The translations under genes were made by a program, and so were the position numbers. DNA of 18,919 bases, taken from NCBI GenBank assembly GCA_035267785.1, contig DATFLL010000028.1, forward strand, positions 1 to 18,919. Direction: 5' to 3'. Source of the DNA: DATFLL01 sp035267785. GTDB taxonomy: Bacteria > Pseudomonadota > Gammaproteobacteria > DATFLL01. The notes beneath the pieces were generated by a model. It was given only the letters and a program-made list of their open reading frames with translations, ran no database searches and had not been told where the DNA came from. Below are positions 5,420 to 13,343 of the stretch, piece after piece (position 1 is the first letter of the stretch; each line of letters starts with the position of its first letter).

Positions 5420-7357
5420 CTACAGCTCGACCTGAATGCCGAGCTCGACCGAGCTGCCGGGCGGCAGGCGGTAATATTCGACCGCCCGCTGCGAGTTGTG
5501 GGTCATGAAGGCGAAAAGGCGCTTACGCCAGGCCGGCATCCCGCCGGCCTGTGCGCTGGGCAATAGGGTCACTCGGTCGGCGTAATAGGCCACGGTATCG
5601 CGTTCCGGGGTAGGCACCAGCGCGCGGTCGCGCAGCAGCTTGACCGCGACCGGCAGATTCGGGCTCTGCATGAAACCGTAGTGGACGATAACACGGTAAA
5701 AGCCGCTGTCCCTCGCCGTGACCTCGAACCGGTTGGCCGCCGGCACGCGCGGCACCTCTTCGGTAATGGCGGTGAGCAGGACGACTTGTTCGTGCAGCAC
5801 CGTATTGAGCTTGAGGTGGTGCAGCAGGCCGCCCGGTACGTTATCGCCCGGGCTGGTCAAAAAGACGGCCGTGCCCTCAATGCGCTGCGGGCCGCGGCCC
5901 TTGATGCTCGACAGGAAAGTGTCGATAGGCATGGATCGGGCGCGCACACGCTCGGCAAGCAGGTCCCTGCCACGACGCCAGGTCGTCATCAGCAGCAGCG
6001 CGCCGCCACCCACCGCCAGCGGAACCCAACCTCCTTCGGCGATCTTGAACAGATTTGCCCCGAGGAATGACAGGTCGAAGGCGAGAAAGAAGACGACGAC
6101 AGCCCACACCAGCGGCCGGGGCCAGCCCCATTTGTCACGCATGATGAAAAAGGCCAGCACCGTGGTGATAACCATTGTCGCACTGACAGCGATGCCGTAG
6201 GCGGCGGCCAGGTTGGTCGAGGACTCGAATCCGAGCACGAGCGCGGCGGTTGCCGCCAGCAGGGCCCAATTGACGGCCGGAACGTAGATCTGGCCAATCT
6301 CGTCCGGGGAGGTCTGGACAACGGTCAGTCGGGGGCTTTGTCCGAGCTGGATGGCCTGGCGCGTCAACGAGAAGGTGCCCGCGATCACCGCCTGCGAGGC
6401 GATGACCGTCACCGCGGTCGCCAGCGCGATCATCGGGTACACCGCCCACCGCGGCACGAGGTTGTAGAAGGGATGATGGGCCGCACCTGCGTGAGCCAGG
6501 ATATAGGCCCCCTGTCCGAAGTAGTTGAGCAGCAGCGCGGGCAGCACGAGGGCGAACCAGGCAAGGCGGATCGGCGCCGGCCCGAAATGTCCCATATCGG
6601 CGTACAGGGCCTCGCCGCCGGTGACGACGAGAAAGACCCCGCCGAGGATAACGAAGGCAAATCCGGGGTCCTGTGCGAAGAACCTCACCGCGGCCAGCGG
6701 ATCGACGGCGGCCAGCACCGCCGGATGCTTCACGATGGCGAGCAGCCCGAGCAGCCCGATCGCGAAGAACCACACGAGCATGACCGGACCGAAAACGGCA
6801 CCGATGTGGGCCGTGCCGCGCTTTTGGAACGAGAACAGCAGGATCAGAATCGCCAGCGTCACCGGGATAACGAGCTCGGCGGTCGCGGGGGCGGCCACCT
6901 CCAGGCCTTCAACGGCGCTCAGGACCGAGATGGCGGGCGTCAACATACCGTCGCCGTACAGCAGCGCGGCACCGAACACACCGAGCACGATCAGCACGGC
7001 CGGACCTCGATGGCTGGTGCGCCCCCAGGGGTCGAGCAGCGCCAGCAGGGCGAGGATTCCACCCTCGCCGCGGTTGTCGGCGCGCATGACCAGCAGCAGG
7101 TACTTCACGGAGATGATCAGAATCAGCGACCAGAAGATCAACGACAGGACGCCGAGAACGGACAGGGGCGTCACAGGCAAGTGCGCCGATCCGAAAAAAC
7201 ACTGTCGGACCGCATAAAGCGGACTGGTTCCAATATCGCCGAAGACGATGCCCAGCGCCAGTAGCCCGAGGCGCACGGTACGTGCGCGCTCGGGCGGCTC
7301 ATCGAGCGCTTGCGACGACGACAGTATCGAGGCGACGCGACGTGACAAGGCGCTCAC
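5420..7357 (-). CDS. kup: Kup, low-affinity potassium/proton symporter
   Basis: The 645-residue protein is a full-length member of the KUP/HAK/KT family. It carries the family signature GIVFGDIGTSPLYAVRQ (residues 36-52), then ADNRGEGGILALLAL, ALLYGDGMLTPAISVLSAVEGLEV and GQIYVPAVNWALL. About twelve hydrophobic segments cover the first ~450 residues, and a soluble C-terminal domain ends in a typical VELGIQVEL. Kup takes up potassium with protons across the inner membrane and matters most at low pH or under osmotic stress. The start is GTG at 7357 with only a weak ribosome binding site; it gives the normal short N-terminal tail before the first helix. A reading frame upstream ends in a GTGA overlap with this start (see the 7358-7696 entry). 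The four-cysteine exported protein gene lies downstream on the same strand. Confidence 0.95.
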   Translation of the reverse strand: MSALSRRVASILSSSQALDEPPERARTVRLGLLALGIVFGDIGTSPLYAVRQCFFGSAHLPVTPLSVLGVLSLIFWSLILIISVKYLLLVMRADNRGEGGILALLALLDPWGRTSHRGPAVLIVLGVFGAALLYGDGMLTPAISVLSAVEGLEVAAPATAELVIPVTLAILILLFSFQKRGTAHIGAVFGPVMLVWFFAIGLLGLLAIVKHPAVLAAVDPLAAVRFFAQDPGFAFVILGGVFLVVTGGEALYADMGHFGPAPIRLAWFALVLPALLLNYFGQGAYILAHAGAAHHPFYNLVPRWAVYPMIALATAVTVIASQAVIAGTFSLTRQAIQLGQSPRLTVVQTSPDEIGQIYVPAVNWALLAATAALVLGFESSTNLAAAYGIAVSATMVITTVLAFFIMRDKWGWPRPLVWAVVVFFLAFDLSFLGANLFKIAEGGWVPLAVGGGALLLMTTWRRGRDLLAERVRARSMPIDTFLSSIKGRGPQRIEGTAVFLTSPGDNVPGGLLHHLKLNTVLHEQVVLLTAITEEVPRVPAANRFEVTARDSGFYRVIVHYGFMQSPNLPVAVKLLRDRALVPTPERDTVAYYADRVTLLPSAQAGGMPAWRKRLFAFMTHNSQRAVEYYRLPPGSSVELGIQVEL

Positions 7358-7696
7358 GGCCAGCCCGTCAGGTCAGTGGGCGGCGGGTCACCGGCGCTGC
7401 CCTGGGTTTTTGATGATTTATTTAGCTTTGCACACACCGTCGGCGTGCCGAAAAATGGTCGGAACCAACGCCGGCCATTACACTCCGCTCGGGCGACGAA
7501 TTCAACGGATAAATCGATAGGGGCGAAGACGGCGCCGCCTATCACGAATGGGAGATACAAAAGGAACGAAGTACGCGCGGACGCTGGATTTGCGCTTCGG
7601 CGCCAAGATGGCGAGACGACCCTGGCAAAGCCAGCGGTAAGTCTCCGCGGCTTGCGCGGTGCCGCAACTCCGGCGGCCTGGCATTGGGCGCGCCTA
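7358..7696. other. 339-base intergenic region upstream of kup with no convincing gene
   Basis: This region separates the diguanylate cyclase from kup, both on the reverse strand. It is less GC-rich than its neighbours, especially around 7405-7430, where reverse-strand AAATAAATCATC could be part of a promoter. It has a hairpin GATAGGGGCG / CGCCGCCTATC (7516-7543, one bulged base) and a short one CTGGC-AAA-GCCAG (7623-7635). A reverse reading frame runs through the whole region into the cyclase gene (from 7794) and stops at 7354 with a GTGA overlap on the kup start; its composition does not look like the neighbouring proteins, so I do not call it a gene. I could not fit it to a known riboswitch. 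Confidence 0.5.
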
Positions 7697-8953
7697 TCAG
7701 CTCGGCGGGGCTGAGCGCTGGGCTCGCGCAGTGCGCTCGGCAAGCTCGGGCGCCCAGACGCAGACACGGTCGCGTCCACTTTGCTTGGCCGCATACAGCG
7801 CCTGATCGGCCCGATCGATCAGCATGTCTGCATCGACCGCGTCACCCGGCAGGTGGATAGCCATACCCACACTGACCGTGACCGCCATGGCGCCCGCGGG
7901 CGTCTCGGCGCACACGCCGGCAATGTTGTCGTGGACACGGTGAGCAACCTCTAACGCGATTTCGGGCGAGGTCTGGGTCAGGAGGATCGCGAACTCCTCG
8001 CCGCCATAGCGACACGGCACATCGGAGCGGCGCAGGCTGGAGATGATTTCAGCGGCCACGGCCCGCAGGACCAAATCGCCGATGGCGTGGCCGTACGTAT
8101 CGTTGACGACCTTGAAATGATCGAGGTCCAGCATGAGGACACACAGCGGCGCATCGGTGCGTCGGCTGGTTTCGATCTCGGCCTTGAGCACGTCGAAGAA
8201 GTGACGCCGGTTGAACAGGTCGGTCAACGGGTCGTGGCGCGATTGCTCCTCGGCGGCGCGCCGTGCGAGCTCCACCTCCTTGAGGGCCAGATTCAGCTGC
8301 GCGGCCTGATCTTCAATTGTGCGACGCTGGAGAAACTCCGTGCGCACGGAGCGTTCCATGAAATAACAGGCGTAGCTGGTCACGAAATTCACTGTCAGCA
8401 GGAAGAACGAATTGTTGATGTAAATGACGGTGGGTGTGCGTTCGAACACCACCAATTGGTAAACGAACACGATAGCCCACGTCACGGCAGCGGCGTGAGC
8501 GAAACGCAAACGCATGAAGGTGTTGATGAAGGCGCACGACAGCAACAATCCCGCATAATAATAGTAGCTGCCGGGCGGCTGCGCGGTGACAATCATGCCG
8601 ATGATGCCGAGGCCGGCAATCAGGACGACCAGCGCCACCGTCGTCTGCGCGATGCGCTCGAACACGGCCGCAAAGCTCAGGGCGATAGCGCCCAGGATCA
8701 GTGGACAGACGACGATGTAGCGTATCGCCCACGCGGTTCCGGTCGCATCGGGAATGATGTACGGGTCGAGTACGCCGAAGCCGGCATAGAGAAAGGCGCC
8801 GATGGCCAGACTGATACGCATCTGGCGCAGCGACTTGTGAAAATAGTCCTGGCGAAAGTCCGCCTCCAACACGGTGTTGGAAAAGCGCAGCCACACCAGC
8901 CCCATCGGGGGGCGGGGCTTGGCGGCCCGGGATGCCGAGGTGTTTGATTCCAT
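7697..8953 (-). CDS. Membrane-bound diguanylate cyclase with six predicted helices and an intact GGEEF domain
   Basis: The 418-residue protein has an N-terminal membrane region (about residues 45-200) with roughly six hydrophobic helices, a coiled linker (about 205-238), and a complete GGDEF domain from DPLTDLFNRRHFF (241-252) to the end. The active loop is RYGGEEF, with GGEEF at 317-321. The magnesium/phosphate-binding DLDHFKVVNDTYGHAIGD segment is intact, and the inhibitory I-site RxxD is Arg308 to Asp311, five residues ahead of GGEEF, as expected. It should make cyclic di-GMP from two GTP with product feedback and sense something at or in the membrane. The ATG at 8953 lacks a good ribosome binding site; Met17 is an alternative start. 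It contrasts with the degenerate GGDEF protein 3 kb away. It is divergent from the thioredoxin-HEAT gene. Confidence 0.93.
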   Translation of the reverse strand: MESNTSASRAAKPRPPMGLVWLRFSNTVLEADFRQDYFHKSLRQMRISLAIGAFLYAGFGVLDPYIIPDATGTAWAIRYIVVCPLILGAIALSFAAVFERIAQTTVALVVLIAGLGIIGMIVTAQPPGSYYYYAGLLLSCAFINTFMRLRFAHAAAVTWAIVFVYQLVVFERTPTVIYINNSFFLLTVNFVTSYACYFMERSVRTEFLQRRTIEDQAAQLNLALKEVELARRAAEEQSRHDPLTDLFNRRHFFDVLKAEIETSRRTDAPLCVLMLDLDHFKVVNDTYGHAIGDLVLRAVAAEIISSLRRSDVPCRYGGEEFAILLTQTSPEIALEVAHRVHDNIAGVCAETPAGAMAVTVSVGMAIHLPGDAVDADMLIDRADQALYAAKQSGRDRVCVWAPELAERTARAQRSAPPS

Positions 8954-9148
8954 AGGAGTTTATTCGGACGCTGGCGCCACGGGATTAGCGTTATTTTGAG
9001 TTTTACCGGGCCAAATGCCAGAGTGCCCAACGAGGCCTCAGTAAACGCGACGCCGTGACGGGCGTCAATCGCCGGGCTGCGATCGGCTAAGATGACCCAC
9101 ACAGACTCACACGCGCCGGCAATCCGCCGGCCAACGGGAATGAGTAGC

Positions 9149-9793
9149 ATGCGCGATACGCAACGTCCCGAGGCCCTGCTGCTGTTGAGCAGTCACTGCC
9201 CGCACTGCCCGACGGCGCTGACGAACCTGGCCGAGCTCGTCAAGGCCGGCGAGATCGAGCGCCTCGAGGTCATCAATATCGAACGTCGACCGCAACTCGC
9301 CCAAGCGCTGGGCGTGCGTTCACTGCCATGGCTGCGCCTGGGACCGTTCGAGCTGACCGGCCTGCGCAGCCTGGACGAGCTGCGCCAATGGGCGGCCAGG
9401 GCCGGCACCGCCGAGGGTAGGGCCGAGTACCTGCGCGAACTGCTCAAGGAGGGCGAACTGGGCAAGGCGAATACGCTCGCCGAGGCCGACAGCGGTCAGC
9501 TGTTGGCCCTGATCGGTCTGCTCGGCGACCCGGACGTCGAGCTCTCGGTACGCATCGGGATCGGGGCCATCGTCGAAGGGCTGGAGGGCGATCCCCGGCT
9601 GGCGACCATCGTTGACCCCCTCAAGGACCTGACCCGCTCATCGGCGGCTCATATTCGCGCCGACGCGGCCCATCTGCTCTCCTACACCCACAGCGCCGAG
9701 GCCGCACCGGAGTTGCGCCGGCTGCTCGACGATATCGACCCGGACGTTCGCGAGATCGCCGAGGAAGGGCTGGAGCGGCTCGGCGCCGGCTGA
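9149..9793 (+). CDS. Thioredoxin-like domain fused to HEAT-type repeats
   Basis: The 214-residue protein has a small thioredoxin-like domain (about residues 7-85). It carries a CPHC redox motif (17-20) after strand ALLLLSS, a VINIERRPQLAQALGVRSLPW segment in which Leu-Pro60 would be the cis-proline, and RLGPFELTG. An alpha-helical C-terminal half (about 115-214) includes at least two HEAT-like units: HIRADAAHLLSYTHSAEAAPELRRLL and DPDVREIAEEGLERL. No signal peptide is seen, so it should be cytoplasmic. It may be a disulfide reductase or redox adaptor whose HEAT part binds a partner; the partner is unknown. The start is uncertain: ATG at 9149 has GGGA 9 bases ahead, but ATG at 9140 or 9092 in the same frame is possible. 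It converges on uppP. Confidence 0.8.
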   Translation: MRDTQRPEALLLLSSHCPHCPTALTNLAELVKAGEIERLEVINIERRPQLAQALGVRSLPWLRLGPFELTGLRSLDELRQWAARAGTAEGRAEYLRELLKEGELGKANTLAEADSGQLLALIGLLGDPDVELSVRIGIGAIVEGLEGDPRLATIVDPLKDLTRSSAAHIRADAAHLLSYTHSAEAAPELRRLLDDIDPDVREIAEEGLERLGAG

Positions 9794-9913
9794 GCCCGGT
9801 GTTTGCCGTCTTCACACGTTAGCGCAGATCGGTAACGGTCCGGGTATCGGCGTTGGGGTGGTGTAACCGGGGCCGGTCGGAGCGAATGATTATAAGGACG
9901 TCGATACGGCGAG

Positions 9914-10681
9914 CTATCGATACAGCAACAACAGAACCAAGCCGAAGGCGATGCGGTACACACCGAATCCCACGAAGGTGAAGCGCGACAGAAACGAGAT
10001 GAACAGCTTCATCGTCAGGTAGGCCACAACGAAGGCCACGGCGAAACCGATGCCGAGGTGCAGGAGGTTGCTCTCCTGGAACTCACGATAGTGTTTGAGC
10101 AGATCCAGACCGCTGGCTGCAGCCATGACCGGCAGCGCCAACAGGAAGGAGAACTCGGCGCTGGCCGTGCGGTTAAGCCCGACCAGCAGCCCGCCCACGA
10201 TAGTCGCCCCCGCCCGGCTCGTACCCGGGATGAGTGAAAACACCTGCGCGATACCGATCCAAAGCGCCTGGCGGTAACTCAAGTCCTCCGCGTTGGCCAC
10301 ATGGGCGCGGTCTTCCCGGTAGAAGCGCTCGACGATCAAAAAGACCACACCGCCGACGATGAACATCGTAGCCACGATCTCGATGGAAAACATCGCCTTG
10401 ATCTGTTTGTAGAACAGCAAGCCGACCACGCCGACCGGAATGAAGGCCAGCACGACTTTCTTCCACAGCTCGATGTGCCGGAAGGTCAGCTTGTCGCGGT
10501 ACTTGGCGACCACCGCCAGGATCGCCGCAAGCTGGATGATGACCTCAAAGGCCTTGTTGGCCGAATCCTGGGGCAGACCCAACCACTGGCTGACGACAAT
10601 CATGTGGCCGGTGGAGGAAATGGGCAAGAATTCGGTGAAGCCTTCGACGAGGCCGAGGATAACCGCCTGGAATGCATGCAT
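9914..10681 (-). CDS. uppP: UppP, undecaprenyl-diphosphatase
   Basis: The 255-residue integral membrane protein is a BacA/UppP family member. It has the two conserved regions LVEGFTEFLPISSTGHMIV (residues 11-29, with Glu13, Glu17, Ser22, Ser23 and His26) and IPGTSRAGATIVGG (151-164). The second usually reads PGTSRSG; Ala replaces one serine, a variant I believe occurs in other members. UppP removes a phosphate from undecaprenyl diphosphate on the outer face of the inner membrane so that the lipid carrier can be reused for peptidoglycan and surface polysaccharide. About seven or eight hydrophobic segments are seen. The ATG at 10681 starts the usual short N-terminus before helix 1; no strong ribosome binding site is visible. 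It lies 60 bases downstream of the exported DxDxDG protein gene on the same strand. Confidence 0.96.
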   Translation of the reverse strand: MHAFQAVILGLVEGFTEFLPISSTGHMIVVSQWLGLPQDSANKAFEVIIQLAAILAVVAKYRDKLTFRHIELWKKVVLAFIPVGVVGLLFYKQIKAMFSIEIVATMFIVGGVVFLIVERFYREDRAHVANAEDLSYRQALWIGIAQVFSLIPGTSRAGATIVGGLLVGLNRTASAEFSFLLALPVMAAASGLDLLKHYREFQESNLLHLGIGFAVAFVVAYLTMKLFISFLSRFTFVGFGVYRIAFGLVLLLLYR

Positions 10682-10741
10682 CGTAGTGGTGCTTTCGTAG
10701 AAGTTAGCGTTTCAATTCAAGGCCGGGAACGACTGAGTACA

Positions 10742-11326
10742 TCAGCGTTTGGCATCCGCGGGCGGCTCAACGGACGGTTTGCGCTTGACAGGCTCACCGC
10801 TGAGGTCCAGGCGATGCCACCCGCGGCGGCGCCGCACGAACCATTCCTTGATTCGTTCGCCCTTCCAAAGGACGCGTTCGTCCGCGTGCCCGTCAAAATC
10901 GAGATCGTAAACCTCCCAGTATTCGCCGTTGCGGTCCGGCACGGTCTGATACCACAGGCGTTCGATGCGCTTGCCGCTGGCATCCGTGCGTACGGACACG
11001 AGCGGGCGGTCCCAGATGGCGTTGAGGCTGCTGGGGTCGAAGACGATCGCGTCCTCCGCCGACCGCTCGAATACCGGGCGGCCGTCCCGCATGACCATCA
11101 ACGGCGCGTCTTTCGCCGAACCGCTGCCCGCGGGAACTGCAACGGTGTACGGACCCATCTTGCAAACCCGCGCATGGGTCATCCAACCGCGGCCCATCGC
11201 GGCGAGCAACCGACGCTCCATGGGCGTCTTCGCACCGGAGATGTCGGCTACCGAACAGTCGCCGCGCGCGAAGATCGCCGCCGGAAATGTCAGCGCCAGC
11301 ACCAGCAGCAAGCCGCGACTGATCAT
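10742..11326 (-). CDS. Exported protein with a DxDxDGxxD calcium-loop-like motif, function unknown
   Basis: I do not recognise the family of this 194-residue protein. It has a signal peptide (MISRGLLLVLALTFPAAIFA, about residues 1-20), two cysteines in the mature part (Cys24 and Cys55) that could form a disulfide, and a segment DLDFDGHAD (141-149) with the DxDxDGxxD spacing of EF-hand or dockerin-type calcium loops, inside YWEVYDLDFDGHADERVLW. A basic RRRRGWHR stretch and a proline/lysine-rich tail end the protein. The ATG at 11326 has a GGAGGG ribosome binding site (11331-11336), so I prefer it over a longer frame that overlaps the MazG-like gene. It lies between that gene and uppP on the same strand. 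Confidence 0.72.
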   Translation of the reverse strand: MISRGLLLVLALTFPAAIFARGDCSVADISGAKTPMERRLLAAMGRGWMTHARVCKMGPYTVAVPAGSGSAKDAPLMVMRDGRPVFERSAEDAIVFDPSSLNAIWDRPLVSVRTDASGKRIERLWYQTVPDRNGEYWEVYDLDFDGHADERVLWKGERIKEWFVRRRRGWHRLDLSGEPVKRKPSVEPPADAKR

Positions 11327-11415
11327 GACACCCTCCATGCCATCGAGCCGTCGGCGACCACCGCGCCCCGATCGATGCGCCCGCCGGCCCTGTGTAACAG
11401 ACTCGTACCCGGGCG

Positions 11416-11772
11416 CTAAGGCCCGTATTCCTCCGCGCGCCGAGCATCGCCGCGCACGCGCTCGGCGGGGTAGCGCTTTTCGTTGATCGCGATCTTCTCC
11501 CAGGCCGAAGCCACCAGATCGATACCCAGACGATCGGCGCAGCGGATGGTGTAGATGAGTATATCGGCGAGCTCGTGTGCGACCTCCCGCTGTTTGTCGG
11601 GCGCCAGCCCGTGGCTCTGCTCCTCGGTGAGCCACTGGAAGTGCTCGACCAGCTCGGCCGCCTCGGCGATCAACGCCATGGAAAGGTTCTTGGGCGAGTG
11701 GAACTGCTCCCAGTCGCGCTCGGCGGCGAAACGGGCCAAGCGCTCGCGCAGTTCATCGAGACTGTCTGCCAT
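11416..11772 (-). CDS. MazG-like nucleoside-triphosphate pyrophosphohydrolase (RS21-C6/dCTPase type)
   Basis: The 118-residue all-alpha protein matches the small MazG-like family related to RS21-C6 and dCTP pyrophosphatase. It has WEQFHSPKNLSMALIAEAAELVEHFQWL (21-48) with the metal-ligand EAAE (37-40), then EVAHELADILIYTIRCAD with a second acidic set ELAD (67-70), and INEKRYP (96-102). It should cleave (d)NTPs to the monophosphate and pyrophosphate, with a house-cleaning role; substrate preference cannot be read directly. The chosen start is ATG at 11772, preceded by AGAGGAAG at a good distance. A start at 11829 would overlap the end of argH and lacks family support. It lies 53 bases downstream of argH on the same strand, probably in the same transcript. 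Confidence 0.88.
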   Translation of the reverse strand: MADSLDELRERLARFAAERDWEQFHSPKNLSMALIAEAAELVEHFQWLTEEQSHGLAPDKQREVAHELADILIYTIRCADRLGIDLVASAWEKIAINEKRYPAERVRGDARRAEEYGP

Positions 11773-11825
11773 CGGCAACTTCCTCTGGGCTGAGGCCGCG
11801 CCGGCACGTTCAAATTCGGCCGGCG

Positions 11826-13220
11826 TCAAACCTCGTTTTCGAGACGCGCGCGGGCGCGCTTGGCCGCGGCGCGAACCTGCTCGGGGGCGGTGCCGCCGAT
11901 GTGGTTGCGGGCGGCCACCGAGCCTTCGAGCGTGAGCACATCGAACACGTCCTGCTCAATGGCCTCGGAGAAACCGCGCAGCTCCGCCAGACTCATATCG
12001 GCCAGGTCCTTGCCCGACTCCACGCCGTAGCGCACGGCCTTGCCGACGATTTCGTGGGCATCGCGAAAGGCCACGCCCTTTCGCACCAGATAGTCAGCCA
12101 GATCGGTCGCCGTGGAAAAGCCGCGGCGCGCGGCCTCGCGCATGGCCTCGGGCTGGATTCGGATCTGCGCCATCATATCGGCGTATACCTTCAGACTGCC
12201 ACGCAGAGTGTCCACCGTGTCGAACAGCGGCTCCTTGTCCTCCTGGTTGTCCTTGTTGTAGGCCAGGGGCTGACCCTTCATCAGGGTGAGCAGCGCGGTG
12301 AGATGTCCGAATACGCGCCCGCTCTTGCCGCGGACCAACTCGGGCACGTCGGGATTCTTCTTCTGCGGCATGATGGACGAGCCCGTACAGAAGCTGTCGC
12401 CAAGGTCGACGAAATCGAACTGAGCCGAGCTCCACAGGATGAGCTCCTCGGAAAAGCGCGACAGGTGCATCATCAACAGCGAGGCGGCGGCGGTGAACTC
12501 GATGATGAAATCCCGATCGGAGACGGCATCGAGCGAGTTCTCGGCGACGGCCTCGAAACCCAGCTCACGCGCCGTAAACTCCCGGTCGACCGGGTAGCTC
12601 GTACCGGCCAGCGCCGCGGCACCGAGCGGCATGACGTTCACGCGCCTGCGACAGTCAGCCAGGCGCGCGGCGTCTCGCGCCAGCATCGCCTCCCAGGCGA
12701 GCATGTGGTGACCAAACGTCACTGGCTGCGCGGTCTGCAAATGCGTAAACCCAGGCATGATGGTCTCGGCCTCGCGCTCGGCCAGGTCGATGAGCGCGGT
12801 GCGAAGACGCGCGAGTTCGGTGGCCACCGCATCGATCTCCTCGCGCAGATAGAGCCGGATATCGGTGGCTACCTGATCGTTGCGCGAGCGCCCCGTATGC
12901 AGCTTCTTGCCGGCGACACCGATTCGGTCGGTCAGGCGCGCTTCGACGTTCATGTGAACGTCCTCGAGCGAGGTGCTCCACGCAAAATCGCCGCGCTCGA
13001 TATCGCGCCGGATGTCCTCCAGTCCTGCGACGATGGCCTTGCACTCCTCGGCGCTGAGCACGCCGACGTGCTCGAGCATGCGGGCATGCGCGATGGAGCC
13101 GGCGATGTCGTGCTTATACAGGCGCCGATCAAAACCGACCGAGGCCGTGAAGGCCTCCACGAAGGCGTCGGTCGGTTCGGTGAAGCGCCCCGCCCAGGGC
13201 TTGTCGCTGTCGCTGCTCAT
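11826..13220 (-). CDS. argH: ArgH, argininosuccinate lyase
   Basis: The 464-residue protein is a full-length argininosuccinate lyase, the last step of arginine synthesis, which splits argininosuccinate to arginine and fumarate in the cytoplasm as a homotetramer. It has WAGRFTEPTD at the N-terminus, KLHTGRSRNDQVATD (106-120), GFTHLQTAQP (157-166) with active-site His160, and the fumarase/aspartase superfamily signature GSSIMPQKKNPD (280-291), whose serine loop is catalytic. The ATG at 13220 gives the usual start; a frame open to 13289 adds unrelated residues. It is divergent from algZ-algR across 123 bases, an arrangement shared with Pseudomonas and relatives. No strong ribosome binding site is visible ahead of the start. 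Confidence 0.97.
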   Translation of the reverse strand: MSSDSDKPWAGRFTEPTDAFVEAFTASVGFDRRLYKHDIAGSIAHARMLEHVGVLSAEECKAIVAGLEDIRRDIERGDFAWSTSLEDVHMNVEARLTDRIGVAGKKLHTGRSRNDQVATDIRLYLREEIDAVATELARLRTALIDLAEREAETIMPGFTHLQTAQPVTFGHHMLAWEAMLARDAARLADCRRRVNVMPLGAAALAGTSYPVDREFTARELGFEAVAENSLDAVSDRDFIIEFTAAASLLMMHLSRFSEELILWSSAQFDFVDLGDSFCTGSSIMPQKKNPDVPELVRGKSGRVFGHLTALLTLMKGQPLAYNKDNQEDKEPLFDTVDTLRGSLKVYADMMAQIRIQPEAMREAARRGFSTATDLADYLVRKGVAFRDAHEIVGKAVRYGVESGKDLADMSLAELRGFSEAIEQDVFDVLTLEGSVAARNHIGGTAPEQVRAAAKRARARLENEV

Positions 13221-13343
13221 TGGGGTACTTGTATTGCTTTGGCGTGCGCGCAGTATAGAACAGATTGCAGCCCGGATGCTCGTCAGCACAGCGCGGATCG
13301 GCTATCGTGTAGTCACCGCCAGGCGAAGGATACAACCACCGCG

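Noticed and set aside
6338..7264. Forward open frame of 308 codons opposite kup
   Set aside because: Its Arg/Gln/His-rich, repetitive peptide is the usual shadow of hydrophobic membrane-protein codons.
7358..7696. Cyclic di-GMP (GEMM) or cyclic di-AMP (ydaO) riboswitch ahead of kup
   Set aside because: The GCAAAG and CTGGCAAAGCCAG strings invite the idea, but I could not align the conserved core of either class on either strand.
8087..8947. Forward open frame of 286 codons opposite the membrane diguanylate cyclase
   Set aside because: It is the antisense shadow of a strongly supported gene with no family match.
10301..11419. Forward open frame of 372 codons opposite uppP and the exported DxDxDG protein
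   Set aside because: It spans two genes on the other strand, has no ribosome binding site and no recognisable domain.
11901..13343. Long forward open frame antisense to argH, continuous with algZ
   Set aside because: Only the part from about 13344 matches a protein family. The upstream 480 codons lie exactly opposite argH and read as low-complexity shadow peptide typical of GC-rich DNA.
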